Assembly: GCA_019155205.2 (NCBI GenBank) | Contig: JAHNZQ020003150.1 | Location: forward strand, 3,202,353 to 3,261,349 | Reading direction: 5' to 3' | DNA length: 58,997 nucleotides | Source: Gracilaria vermiculophylla | Taxonomy: Eukaryota > Rhodophyta > Florideophyceae > Gracilariales > Gracilariaceae | In this document: one piece after another, positions 1-10,389 of the stretch | Position numbering within the stretch: position 1 is the first letter of the stretch | Layout of the letters: the number at the start of each line of letters is the position of its first letter | Made by a program: the position numbers and the translations under genes | Notes under the pieces: generated by a model | Seen by the model: only the letters and a program-made list of their open reading frames with translations | The model's database searches: none | What the model was told of the DNA's origin: nothing

Positions 1-12
1 TGTTTTCCAACA

Positions 13-66
13 GGTTATGGGCCCAGCTAATCGCTAGGACCCTGGGTTCGACTCCCAGAAGTGACC
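13..66 (+). other. Primer-binding site fused to tRNA-like anticodon and T arms
   Basis: GGTTATGGGCCCAGC (13-27) is the exact reverse complement of the anticodon stem-loop of eukaryotic initiator tRNA-Met. This is the half-tRNA primer site known for Drosophila copia. Overlapping it, 22-38 folds as a five-pair anticodon-like stem with one mismatch (CCCAG/CTAGG) and a 7-base loop with T in the position of U33. Bases 42-58 form a perfect T arm (CTGGG-TTCGACT-CCCAG) containing a canonical B box GGTTCGACTCC (45-55). AAGTGAC (59-65) sits where an acceptor 3' strand would be. The minus-strand copy near 15305-15375 keeps the arms and a valid B box (GGTTCAATTCC). Function is inferred only. Confidence 0.65.
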
Positions 67-163
67 TGAGCCTGAGAAATTGTACAGGTGTACAGCAGTA
101 GTGAAGATTGGCTACTGTAAGCTCGAGCTCTCGTTCTGTAAGGAAGTACAGGGCGAGGGGGCG

Positions 164-242
164 TGTTGATAGTTCAAATGGTGAACTGTGCGCCCTGTGT
201 CACAAGAGAGTATAGCGCAAATAGCTCATCTGTTTTCCAACA
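164..242 (+). repeat. TRIM 3' LTR (79 bp)
   Basis: It begins TGTTGATAG and ends TTCCAACA. The same sequence, diverged by a few bases, occurs twice at 15147-15457 flanking the second TRIM copy. TAGCGCAAATAG at 213-224 resembles a Pol III A box (11 of 12 positions of TRGYNNARNNGG). Confidence 0.85.
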
Positions 243-552
243 ACGCTTTTTCGTTGCCAAAATTGTTTTCATGACGCTCACGACGAAGTGCTGCTAGCTG
301 AAGAAACATCAGTTGGAGAATATGCGCTTTCGCAGCGACGCGTGTTTCCCGTTTTGTTTCAGCGCCATCCTCAAGTTTTCGGGGTGCGAGGCCTACACAT
401 GTCGGGCTAACATCTTTCGTCGCAGGGCCGGTGGGGAAATATCCGGCGACTCGGTTGCTGGCGGTTCGAGCAGCTCTTTGGGTCTAGCGACATCTTCAAG
501 CGGTGTTAGAGCGGCCGCGCCTCCTCTACAGCCGCATCGCCAATCAATTTAG
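243..552 (+). repeat. Repeat family R, 3' fragment (copy 3)
   Basis: The segment aligns with 54600-54912 at the right end of R copy 2. Both copies contain the same short reading frame, open here from ATG 322 to the stop at 550-552 and interrupted once in copy 2. Shared features include RSDAC near the start, AGGS in the middle and a stop at the same place. The reading frame has no recognised domain and may be the start of a lost transposase or accessory gene. The TRIM at 1-242 abuts it. Confidence 0.6.
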
Positions 553-1612
553 CGCGCCCTCTTGAACTGCGTCTCAATCTGATGCTACGAACAACCCGGC
601 GGGTTCGGCCTCGTGTTCATTGGCTGATGAGACAGGGAGCAAGCTGACCACGTTGAAAAATACGGGTGGTATCCTTGCGGGTGATAAGTGTAACTGCTTG
701 AGTAGGCGGCATATTCGCTGCGGTGCGGAGAAAAGGGCCAGCAAGCAAGAACAAGCCCTCCACACAACTAACAATAGGCACGGGTTCGAACCACAAGCGT
801 GGCTGCGCGGTAGTTCAGAGTTCGTCGCTAAGGTCCGTATGGACGAGCGAACGCTTGGAAGCACGGCAGGCGCAGAGAGCGCGGACGTAAAAGATGTAGG
901 AACGAGGATGAATTACTTGATGCTTGCTCTCGTCGGTTTATTGGACTTGTGTAGTTCAGCATCTAACTTATAGTGTAATATCACGAGCATTGATCGAAGA
1001 TCATCACAGTCGGGTAACTATGTCACGCAAATTAACTAGCTGCAGATCAAACAATTATGATCACATCAACATGATTCCAGCACGTGTGGCGCCATATTTC
1101 ACAACAACAGAGCGCAAGCCCCATTCAAAGCATTTTGCGCATGTCACCGTGCATGACACGTTTTGTTCCTTGTCTATTGGAGGCGATCGTACCCGAGCTT
1201 CTGTGCGCATAAGAAGGGTGGGTGTTGCGGAACAGGCGGTGGCGGGGGCTGGATGGCATTCTCCCAGAGGTGTGTGCTTGCAACGACACGTTCAATGCAA
1301 TTTGGGCCACTGCCTAACAGCAGGCGCTCAGGATACAATCAACGGGCGCATACAGAAATCAAGGACTGACCACATGTGGTCTTCAGGGGGTGGGGTCAAA
1401 GCTTCCAGCCGCCAACATGCGTTTAAATGGCGCTAACTGGTGCTCATTTCACTCCAGAGCAAACGCGCGCCATCGAGTTCTTTTTTAATGTGCGTTAAGG
1501 TGGTTCGTGTAGAGCATTCGCGCATACCTACGATGCATAAAAGAAAAATTTGTACGAACCCCATCGGGGTCACGACTACCATACAGTTGTGGATTTCCCC
1601 ATTATAGGCGAA
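553..1612. other. No supported gene
   Basis: Short open frames (for example 620-973) have no recognisable domain, no tandem promoter or polyadenylation signals, and no paralogue in the window. I see nothing further here. Confidence 0.5.
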
Positions 1613-1900
1613 GTGTGATTGGCTGAGAAGGGCAGGTAACATGGTGGTAGCCTATTCTACAGATGGCCAGATGTATGAGCACAATAGGCTCGTGGAGATC
1701 GTCTCTCCACAACTAGCACTTTTTCTCTTCTCCAACGAGGCGCAGAAAAGAAAACGTCTCACCTCGCCGCCTTCTGCGGCGAGGTGTGATTGGCTGAGAA
1801 GGGGAGGTATCGTGGTGGAAGCCTATTCTACATATGACAAGATGAATGAGCACAATAGGCTAGTGGTGATCGTCTCTCAACAACTAGCACTTTTTCTCTT
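1613..1900 (+). repeat. Direct repeat pair, 171-bp offset
   Basis: Units 1613-1729 and 1784-1900 start with the same GTGTGATTGGCTGAGAAGG and end with TTTTTCTCTT, with scattered differences. The offset of 171 bp is a multiple of three, so one frame (1641-1949) reads through both units and gives repeated AYST and EHNRLV motifs. No start context or domain supports a gene. Confidence 0.8.
1761..1785. repeat. Perfect hairpin, 10-bp GC-rich stem
   Basis: ACCTCGCCGC and GCGGCGAGGT are exact inverted repeats around a 5-base loop. It lies exactly at the junction between the two direct-repeat units. Confidence 0.85.
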
Positions 1901-2112
1901 TTGCGATGTCCAATGCCTCTACTATTCATCGGACTCGCTCTACGTATAGGGCTCGCATGTGCTCTTTGCTATAGTTCATAGTCTGCATCACAAATGCAAT
2001 TGCATTTAAATTTACCATTTAGAGGTGCGGTTACTTCAGAGTTGCATTTGTCTCTTCGGCATTGCCTCACCTCTGTTGCATTCAAGACATAACAGGAGTT
2101 CCGAGGATTTCC

Positions 2113-2171
2113 CTGTAGACGTGAGAGCAGTGACGTCTACAGTGTGTCACGGATGTCTGCCATGTGACACA
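2113..2171. repeat. Two adjacent perfect inverted repeats
   Basis: CTGTAGACGT (2113-2122) pairs with ACGTCTACAG (2133-2142) around 10 bases. Immediately after, TGTGTCAC (2143-2150) pairs with GTGACACA (2164-2171) around 13 bases. No element ends or genes were identified nearby. Confidence 0.8.
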
Positions 2172-3160
2172 CACACAATGTCACAACAGTATAGGAGGAC
2201 AACTGGAAAAAAGGGGTTCAATAAAAATTCTGCATGAACTGATGACTATGGAAACTACAGTGCTATTCAGAATTATAGAATATCCAAAGAGATTGCCAAA
2301 ATGTATAATTTTTTGTCTTGTGTAGCTCTATTTCATCTTAAAACTGATCAACACTCCATTTTAAAAATATAAGACATTTTGACCTCCATTATTAGTAAAC
2401 ACTAATAGTCTAAAACTTTCACTGCAATAAAAAGGTCAGATTCTACTGGTGGCCAGTAAACGCCCAACGCGGATAAAAAGCGGAAACTTAGGCCAGACCT
2501 TGGTCGTTCCACACAACTCACTGTGCACAAATACTGCCATAAAAATAACATTATATAAAGCAAAACGAACAGAATGACAATCAATCAAGCCCCTTTTTTT
2601 CAGTTTATAAAACTGAAAACACATTATTTTAAAATTTTATCAAAAACAATACTGGATGATATAATGCGCTTTCAGAACAAACGGAAATCGCATTATGTAC
2701 ACAAATCTTTTATTTTTCTATAAGCAGATCTTCACTTTAGATAAATTAGAATTTTTTTAAATATTCTGAACATAAGGAAAAGATATCCATAAAATTGTTG
2801 ACATTGTAGACTTCTAGAAGAGTTTCTAATATAATTTGAACTGACCAGAATGGAGAAGTTAAAAACCGATATGGCCTTTTGGAAGGGCATTTTACACAAG
2901 ACGACTTTCAACCCATTTCCATCATTTCTTTACAACGTTTTACGTACGTTCATAGTAATATAGTTTTTATTTTTCTGCAAGATTGTAGAGAGATTGCAGT
3001 ATCGATTTCATCGGAAGATGTTCTTCTGCACCAGTGCTGGTTGATGCAGTGTGACGTGGGGCTGCAGCAGTTGTGGTGGCTGTGGACTGACGCCTGGAAA
3101 ACAATGACAGGCAAAAACGTGTCGGGCTTTGTGGCCGATCCGAGTGTGCTTTAGGAACAG
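2172..3160. other. AT-rich non-coding stretch
   Basis: Only short frames are present, with no domain or conserved copy. Nothing more can be supported. Confidence 0.5.
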
Positions 3161-3180
3161 GGCTTTCGTTTTCGAAAGCC
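3161..3180. repeat. Perfect 8-bp hairpin with TTTT loop
   Basis: GGCTTTCG and CGAAAGCC flank TTTT. No gene ends nearby, so a terminator role is not supported. Confidence 0.7.
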
Positions 3181-3828
3181 AGGGTTTACGTCTTGAGACA
3201 TTGAGTGATGAGGGATATTAGTCGTAGTCATTGCACCCGAAAATCTTCGGAATCGGGCAGTGCAGTCGTGGGTGCTCATCGTTTGCAAAGCGGATGTTAA
3301 AGAGCCGGTCGAGATAAAATGAAATAAAGATGATGAAGATAAGGAGGGAAAAAGGGGATATGCAGGTTGTTACGACCGTTGGTGTGTAACGCGCACAGAC
3401 AGCGCGAAGCAGATCCTCAGCCCAACGGTGATACTTACAAGCCACGGCAACAATTGCCGCGTATCGCACTAGAAGTATCAGCCGTTGATCCATCTACCCT
3501 CACCCTTGCGCGATACGCCGAGTGCGTCAAGCCTTCTACGACAAAAGAACGTTCCCTTCAAGCGTTCGGCAACACGGCGTCGAGTACGACAGCACACGCC
3601 GCGCAATGTCGGCACGCGGCTCCGAAGCGCCGTACGATATCGAATAGTCAAAGAAGATGCAATAGCTAAACTGTTATTGTAACACAGAAGCTCGCAACAT
3701 TACCTTCCAAACCCTGATGACTAGACCCAAGGCACACGAGGGCAGGTAACAGCCAGTTGTGGACATCGAGTCAATTACATTGTAGCCGTAAGTAGTTAGG
3801 AATTAGAACCTTCTCTCGTACTTAAGGC

Positions 3829-3849
3829 CGCCGCTGCTTTGCAGCGGCG
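3829..3849. repeat. Perfect 9-bp GC-rich hairpin
   Basis: CGCCGCTGC and GCAGCGGCG flank TTT. It resembles the hairpin at 1761-1785 in composition, but I see no shared flank. Confidence 0.75.
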
Positions 3850-4131
3850 AGGGAGGGAAGGGTGGGGAGGGGGAGGGACTGGACCGACAGAGGAGAACAA
3901 AAAATTGATCGACGCTTTGTTCCAGTTATCTTTACATAGAACAATATAAAAGCGACCAGAACCATTCCCATCAAAGGAACTAGCCTGGTAGGAATTCTTT
4001 CGACCACTTTGTGTTACACGTACGGCTTTGGCGAGTGCTTTGTGTACACAATGCATATATGAACCAGGTTTGTCTGGTTTCACAGCGTAAGGGTTTGGTT
4101 ATAGACCGGATGCGTGGTTATGGAATTGAAC

Positions 4132-4263
4132 ACGTGGACTGCCAACCGAACTGTCACAACGGATAATGCACTACGTCCTGCATGGCGTGAGGAGCAAACG
4201 TGGACTGCTACTCGGACTGACACAATGGACAGTGCACAAAGTCCTGCATGGCGTTAGGCGCAA
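4132..4263 (+). repeat. Two 66-bp tandem units, possibly in an LTR-like block
   Basis: Both units begin ACGTGGACTGC and end with a CCTGCATGGCGT block followed by GCAA. About 100 bases downstream, AATAAA (4359-4364) precedes a run ending GTTAGTACA. Tandem U3-type repeats followed by a polyadenylation signal would fit a solo LTR of roughly 3.7-4.4 kb, but no target duplication was found. Confidence 0.5.
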
Positions 4264-4419
4264 ACGGGTTCTGTACTGCGCAGAAGCTTATTGAAGCGTA
4301 GACGTTGCGTAGTATCCTTGCGAGTAGTCGAACCAAGCACAGACCAACTCGTTCGTTCAATAAACTGACTTACACAACCAAAGTCTGTGCTTCACAGCAC
4401 GTTAGTACAACCCAGCTTT

Positions 4420-7400
4420 CATAGTGGTCCATCGCGTTCGTTCCCTACTCATGGGGTCGAGCGTCGACATGGGCGACTTGAGCTTCACGTGGCGTTAAAC
4501 GGCCGCAGTCGTGGGTTGTTAGAGGTCACATTGAACGGTGAGACAGAGAAATAGAGGAATGATGCGGCTAGGGGGGGAGAAGAAGGGGAGACAGGGCGGA
4601 TCCAATGTGAGGATCGGAAAAAAATGCTACCATATGTAACACCGAAGCTTTAGAAGAAGTCTGATTAGTCTATCTCCATGTGATCAGAAGATCTGACGAC
4701 ATATATAGAACGTCGTAGGAGAGAATGCATGCAATGCAATGCAGTACAAACTGGATGGTTTTCGACGACCTCTCATGGATTTTATCATACAACGATTGGT
4801 TTTTGTTTCGGATAGTTCTGCTCTGTGCCCTTACTGTGGCACAAAGCGTCCTAATCAAACTTTAAGCAGTGCAAAGAAAAAATTGTTATAATGGCATAGA
4901 TTCTTCTGCTGGCTATGAGTACCTTTAAAGTTGACATTAGTCATAGAATCAAAGACGGCGGTTCGCAAACCCCGAAACGTGGCCACATTTAAAGAACTAT
5001 GTTCTTTATGTGAAGATTCTTTGTTGGTCCATGCAGAGCATTTGAATTTCGTAGATACTTAGCACCACGGCCTTTGCTTCACATCAACCGCAAAACACAT
5101 TTCCCGCAAGCCTCGCACTCAAGCTGTTGTATCTACCAGACAATTTTAAATCTTTTCTCGCACGTGAATACTGTTCGGCTATGGAACCACGAGCACCACG
5201 GGTTTTCTTTGACATTTCCTACCTGTCGGCTGTTCATTGGCCAGTATCACTTTGATGATGCTGATCTTTTGTTCTACTCCCGTTTTTAGCCTTTCTGCGC
5301 TATCTTTCTTTTATTCTGCATCTCACTCATTTTCGGGGTCCAGGATCCCTACCGCTGGAGAGTATTACGTTATCGGCTCTCCCCATGTTTTGCGTTGCAT
5401 TTCGTTTTAAGTTTTCGATCGAATAGCTCAGATCAATGGAAACGCTGGGAAACAGAAGATGCGACACAAAGAGGAGTCTGGCCGATTCTCGAAGAAGAAC
5501 AACAGATTTTGCGTCTTAAATTTTTGGTAATGCTTTGCGATTGCTATTCTAGCCTGTGTTGGCACTACTTTATTTTATACAGTAGCTGAAGAAAGCGTAG
5601 CATGTGGACTGATTTTGAGTTTTTGAAGAGCCAAATACCTTTATCTGTGTTACTTCATGAAGATACGAAGCATTTCAAAAATGCGCGTTAAGTCCTGGCA
5701 CACTGATGGCCCTTTTTGCAAGCCACTTTCAATGATGCGGTGGGTAACTGAGCTCTCATTCGCTCGCAGAACTCAAGCTATGAAACGTGCTTACCAACCT
5801 GTGGCTGGAGAAGCGCATGAAGACGGCTGTCCCCGCATCACCATTGTAGAAGTTCTATTATGCGCCCTTCGTGGAACTTGTACCGAAACACACCTTCAAT
5901 GTCTTGCAGCGTTTGAAAGGGCTCGTTCCCCTTGCCTTATTTTCCCCGCCACGCTGCTCTCCTGAGTCAAGAGGCGCGCTCCCGACCTGATATTCACCTC
6001 ATGCATGAATTGAAGCCAACAAAGTCCTAGCCTTCCGCATCCTCGATGTTCGCAGCCATGGTGAAGAGAAAAAGGTGTCAGCTCAGCACGATTGGAGACA
6101 ACTATAACTCTACAAGACGCTCAAGTTGCCTTAAAACGCCTAAAAACTGGATAGCCTTAAAAAGCCACCAAGTCGCGAGACAACCATTAAAAATAGTTGT
6201 TTCACTCTAGCACTTTAGCTCGATGCTCTGCGGGCAAGGAACGACTTTTATGACAACACAGAAACGCTCATAGTATAAAATGACATATTTATTGACTTCG
6301 TAACCCAATCAAATGGAATCAAAGACTCATTCACTGACTTCCAATGTGTGAAATGTGGCGCAAAACGAAGATATTCGGAAATATTACGAATTTCAAATGA
6401 CACGGCGTTTCTTCTATCTAGATACCGAGCTGTGTGTGGTTTCAGAAGATTAACGATGATGGTGAGAGTCAGACAAACATCCATGCCGAGAGCAGACTCA
6501 ATCACGTTTTACACTTCCGTGAACAAATATGAATTGTAAGTGCAGAAACACGGTCGCTACCAAGGGTTAGATGCAAAGCTTGAACAATATTGTATCTTAC
6601 TTGTAACTATTCCCTCTAGCCTTCGATACACGTTTTTGCGACACTATGTGAACTACTCATCGTACTACTCACTAGAATCTACACCTCTCATAAAATATTC
6701 ATTAGAATCCGCTGCATCTTTAGTATTTCGAATACATGGTAAATAAAAATATATATATGTCTGCCAAGGATGTAACATTTACATATGGTTAGGACAATTT
6801 CCGTCTTTTTAATCGATTTGTTTTGTCGTATTGTTGATAAAACAGCAAAACAATAATTCCCACTTATTTTCTAAATTACGTACAATAATTTTCACAGGTT
6901 TTCGAGAAATCCGGAAAAACTTTTCCGTCGTCAAATGAGTTTTCTTGGAATATTATGAACCAAGTTCGATCAACTGCATTCTTCAAACAACTGCTTCATG
7001 TGAGCATTGAGAAACTGGTACCACAGTCACATAAAAGTTTTTGCTTGGCAGTTTCAAGCACACTACCCAAAACTACTCTGCCGATCGGCGAAACCTAAAA
7101 AAGGCAAAAGGAAAATGCGACCTTTTTTGTATCTCGATTTTTATTGTGCACAGTCTTCTGTTCATAGAAGAAATGTTTTGTGAATTTCAAGATGCACCCA
7201 ATTTCTGTCTGCTCATAGTTCATACGGGGCGTGTTTGAAATTAATGACCCATTTATGAATCATAGCAGACGAGACAAGGCTTACATGTTAGATTCAATAC
7301 AAATCCTTTCTTTTCATAATCGACATTTTCTGATTATCCAAAATAGACAGCAGCCTTTCCAGTACTTAAAAGAACCTGAAAAGACAGAGAAACACTGGAA

Positions 7401-7474
7401 AACATATTTTCGTGCATCGCAAGCGCCTCTTCTAGAAAGAGTGGGTACAGAAAACTGAGAAGCTTACCATCAAG
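4420..7474. other. No supported gene
   Basis: The stretch is AT-rich toward its end and holds only short frames (for example 5657-5965) without domains, paralogues or gene signals. It contains the upstream region of the zinc-finger gene, where I cannot place a TATA box with confidence. Confidence 0.5.
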
Positions 7475-8197
7475 ATGCAATCTTCGAGGGGCAATCGAAA
7501 CAACGACGACTCAAACCGCAGAGACAGGAGAACAAAACGCCCAGGTTCATCTAGTTCTTCTCAGGAAAAATCTCGCAAAAGGCAGAAGAATGCAGACAAG
7601 CATTCTATCAATTTCATTCTCAACTCATCAGAAACACCAGAAACTGAAGAAAAGCATTCTATTTCTTATATTCTCAACCCAAGATCTTCGTCGTCTTCTT
7701 TTTCTTATCATACAGACTCCAGGCACTCCGGACAAATCAGTAATTCTATTGCGTCAGGAAGCGATTCCGGTCCAAGTAGTGTGTCGCTTTCCTTTCACGA
7801 AGATGCTAGCGGTGGTGCATGTTCGAGCGGTGTGGTCGCGGGGCCTTCTGCTTCAAGTGCTACACCGATGCATATGGCCGTCGGAAATGACCATTTGCGA
7901 GTCTCTACGGACAACTTGGCTAGCATCGACCCGCGATCGACCAACATGACGTGCCCTCACTGTCTTAAACCCGGATTCACTCTGCTGAACACACTGTATC
8001 AACATGCACGTGACTCGCACGGTCCTACTCACTGCCACCGATGCCGTTTTGTAGGAAGGAACAAAGATGAGCGAAAGTCGCACCTACGTAGGATGCATCA
8101 CACTTCTCAGCTCTGCACATATTGTGGGCGTAGTTTCATATTAGATTACCTATCTGATCATATGAGAACCTGTCCTTTCAGATATAATGCTCCGTAG
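7475..8197 (+). CDS. C2H2-type zinc-finger protein, 240 aa
   Basis: This is an intact single-exon gene, probably a nuclear DNA-binding regulator. Residues 8-45 are rich in Arg, Lys and Ser and include a bipartite basic stretch consistent with nuclear import. KHSINFILN (42-50) and KHSISYILN (60-68) are a repeated short motif. A Ser-rich low-complexity region spans about 70-150. Three zinc fingers follow: C160/C163/H177/H182, C187/C190/H203/H208, and C214/C217/H229/C233, the last a CCHC variant. The start ATG follows an A-rich purine context. AATAAA lies 29 bases after the stop codon. Neighbours are non-coding. DNA target and partners are unknown. The family assignment is secure, while specific function is not. 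Confidence 0.85.
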   Translation: MQSSRGNRNNDDSNRRDRRTKRPGSSSSSQEKSRKRQKNADKHSINFILNSSETPETEEKHSISYILNPRSSSSSFSYHTDSRHSGQISNSIASGSDSGPSSVSLSFHEDASGGACSSGVVAGPSASSATPMHMAVGNDHLRVSTDNLASIDPRSTNMTCPHCLKPGFTLLNTLYQHARDSHGPTHCHRCRFVGRNKDERKSHLRRMHHTSQLCTYCGRSFILDYLSDHMRTCPFRYNAP

Positions 8198-8225
8198 AGA
8201 ATCCAGATACGCCGCGGTTATCCTG

Positions 8226-8231
8226 AATAAA
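8226..8231 (+). terminator. Polyadenylation signal of the zinc-finger gene
   Basis: AATAAA lies 29 bases past the TAG stop. Confidence 0.6.
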
Positions 8232-9687
8232 CCAATTTTAACAATTCCTTTTTTGTGTGTGTCTTCAACGAAGTGTATTTTTCAAATATTTTGCAAATTT
8301 CGATATTCACAAAAGCAAAGCACCAAGCCCGAAAACCATCGTACCTTGAGCTCTCTCCGGTACTAGGTAAGCACAGATACGCGACGACTCGATCTCTGGA
8401 AGAACCCGTCTGGCCTTGGCATGGTCGGGATATGCACATCTAAGTCGCAGACCAATAAACCCCAAGTGTGAGGTGCTGTCAAGTAGCTCGCTTTTCTGGA
8501 GGACGACGTTGACCCACGTTTATTTTGGGAAGCTATGAAGAGAAATAGGCAGTGTTCATAGTGAATTTCACAGCAGGCATCAAGCCTTAAATCGTAGCAT
8601 TTTTTCCCATTTTACTATGCTTTTCTTAGCGTCATTGCTTTTCTTTGACCGTATGCAATTGTTTTCCAGCATTATTGTAATTGCGATTCATGGATGCAAT
8701 CTATTTGTCGCGATCCCGTAACCACGACGACTCTTGTCAACCCAGGACATGGCATGTGTGCCCTTGCTGCGTACAAAGTCGATATTGCCTTTATTCATTC
8801 TACAGCTTTCTTTGGTCTCGAAGCAAGCCGCCCAAGATGCAAGGTGGTAGGAAAGCCGGGCTGGCAGACCAGAGCCGCGTTATGGTGACACATGGCATCA
8901 AAATTCGCGTATCGGGCTCTCATGGCATTAACAAGATTGTTTAACGCCTGTATCTCGCTCTTGCTCTTCCATACGTGAGTGCGTTCATGCTGATAACGAT
9001 ACCTTCGTGTGCGATGTGTGTAGGAAAGTTTTACAAGATTCATTCTTTTGGACCGCTAAAATCATGGAAGACCAAAACATTCAACTTATTGTTAAATTCT
9101 GTTTCTTTTCATCAAAAGTTTTGCTTCTTTATAGTCTTCAAAAGTTATGTAACCTGTTTTTATATAGCAAAACTTCTATGCTTCAGTTGTGTATGTTGGT
9201 TGAAAAGCAGAAACTAAAGATGATTAGATAGTTTGATATAGATGTGCTTCTACAATTTGTGTAAGATGTTTTAGAGCTAAGCAAAACCGCGTTTTCTGAT
9301 ATCAAACGCCTACTCATGATTCGAAAACACCGTTTTTGACGCTTAAATAAACGCTTCTAAAACCTTCACATACAAATCTTTTTGCAGCACTACACCTGGG
9401 CGAAGAAACATTAGCACATTTTAAAAAAAAAGATTTGTGTAGTGCTTCTTGCTCTTCGAGTTGAAGCAAAACTTTTCTCAACAATGTTGGTTTTATATAT
9501 ATCTCGTTTCAAAAAAAAAATATTTTTTGCGAAGTTTTGCAAATTTACATGTTATAAACAAAACAAGTTGTTAGTATTTTAGTTTTCCTTTGATCTTTCT
9601 CGTGAATTATGTTTTAATCATAAGGCCATTTCTCTCTTTAGAACATCTATATACAAATCATATTAAGACCGGTACATAATAATATTG
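8232..9687. other. No supported gene
   Basis: Frames at 8681-9231 lack domains and gene signals. The last 500 bases are strongly AT-rich. Confidence 0.5.
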
Positions 9688-9826
9688 TTTTATTTATTAG
9701 AAGTCTACGTTGCAATATATGTTTATTTTGCGATAGCCAGTTCAAATGATTGCCAACATTAGTAAACTAAAATAAATTAATGATTTTCTTTGGCGAGTTC
9801 TCTTATGCGCTTTGCGGTGCGTTGCG
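9688..9826 (+). repeat. 139-bp repeat shared with both copies of the 3-kb duplication
   Basis: The segment matches 37600-37735 and 43168-43310. The shared core includes GATAGCCAGTTCAAATGATT and ends at TGCGGTGCGTT, eight to ten bases before the Harbinger element starts. Flanks on both sides differ, so this is a separate dispersed repeat of unknown class. Confidence 0.75.
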
Positions 9827-10389
9827 TTTGCTCTAAGATCATCTCTATCAGTCAAGCTAAATCCGAAAGCTAAAATGAGTAGAAGCCAAATTCTGATTTG
9901 GCTTTTGGCATCGCACCTCTATCAGTGCAATGCGAAACGATTGCCAAACAGTAGGAGTACGAGCTTTTTCACCCCTCCCAGTCGTACCCATTTCCACTTG
10001 CGACATGAGCGACTCGTAGTCAGACGAAGACTTCGAAATCTTCAGCGAGGACGAGCAATGCGCGTTACAAAGTGCCGCCACTGTGATTGATATTCTCCGT
10101 GAAGCATATTTGTCTTCTACGACGCATATGGGGAGATAGAGGTACAGTGTAACCCTCAAACGAGGTCAATGTCGATGGTATGCTGACTACCTTTCCAACG
10201 ACTGTGTCTGTCCGGCATGGTAATTTCGAAAAGTGTTTCGTATTCCACCCACCATGTACTGGGTGCTTTTCAAAGACTTAATTGATACCGAGCCCCTTCT
10301 CATCCAACAGCAAAACGCGGCAAAGTCTGTAGCGTACAACCTTATGAAAAGGTGTTAGGAACATTACGGAGACTAGAAACTGCACTCTC

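Larger units (their letters stand above)
1..242 (+). mobile_element. TRIM (miniature LTR retrotransposon), copy 1, 5' end cut by window
   Basis: Bases 1-12 (TGTTTTCCAACA) are identical to 231-242, so they are the last 12 bases of a 5' LTR whose remainder lies outside the window. The 3' LTR is 164-242 (79 bp, TG...CA). The 151-bp interior starts with a primer-binding site (13-27) and ends with a purine-rich tract (GGGCGAGGGGGCG, about 151-163) immediately before the 3' LTR. No coding capacity exists. A second copy with both LTRs lies at 15147-15457 on the minus strand, which establishes the structure. It must be mobilised in trans, presumably by a copia element that uses the same primer. It sits at the edge of an R-repeat fragment (243-552). 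Confidence 0.85.

Noticed and set aside
13..66. A genuine tRNA gene (anticodon arm plus T arm)
   Set aside because: The 5' acceptor strand and a normal D arm are missing, and the segment lies between LTRs directly at a primer-binding site in both copies.
620..973. 117-codon ORF as a host gene
   Set aside because: No domain, no gene signals and repetitive surroundings. Length is within chance for this composition.
1641..1949. 102-codon ORF spanning the direct repeats
   Set aside because: The repeated peptide follows from a repeat offset divisible by three. No start context or homology.
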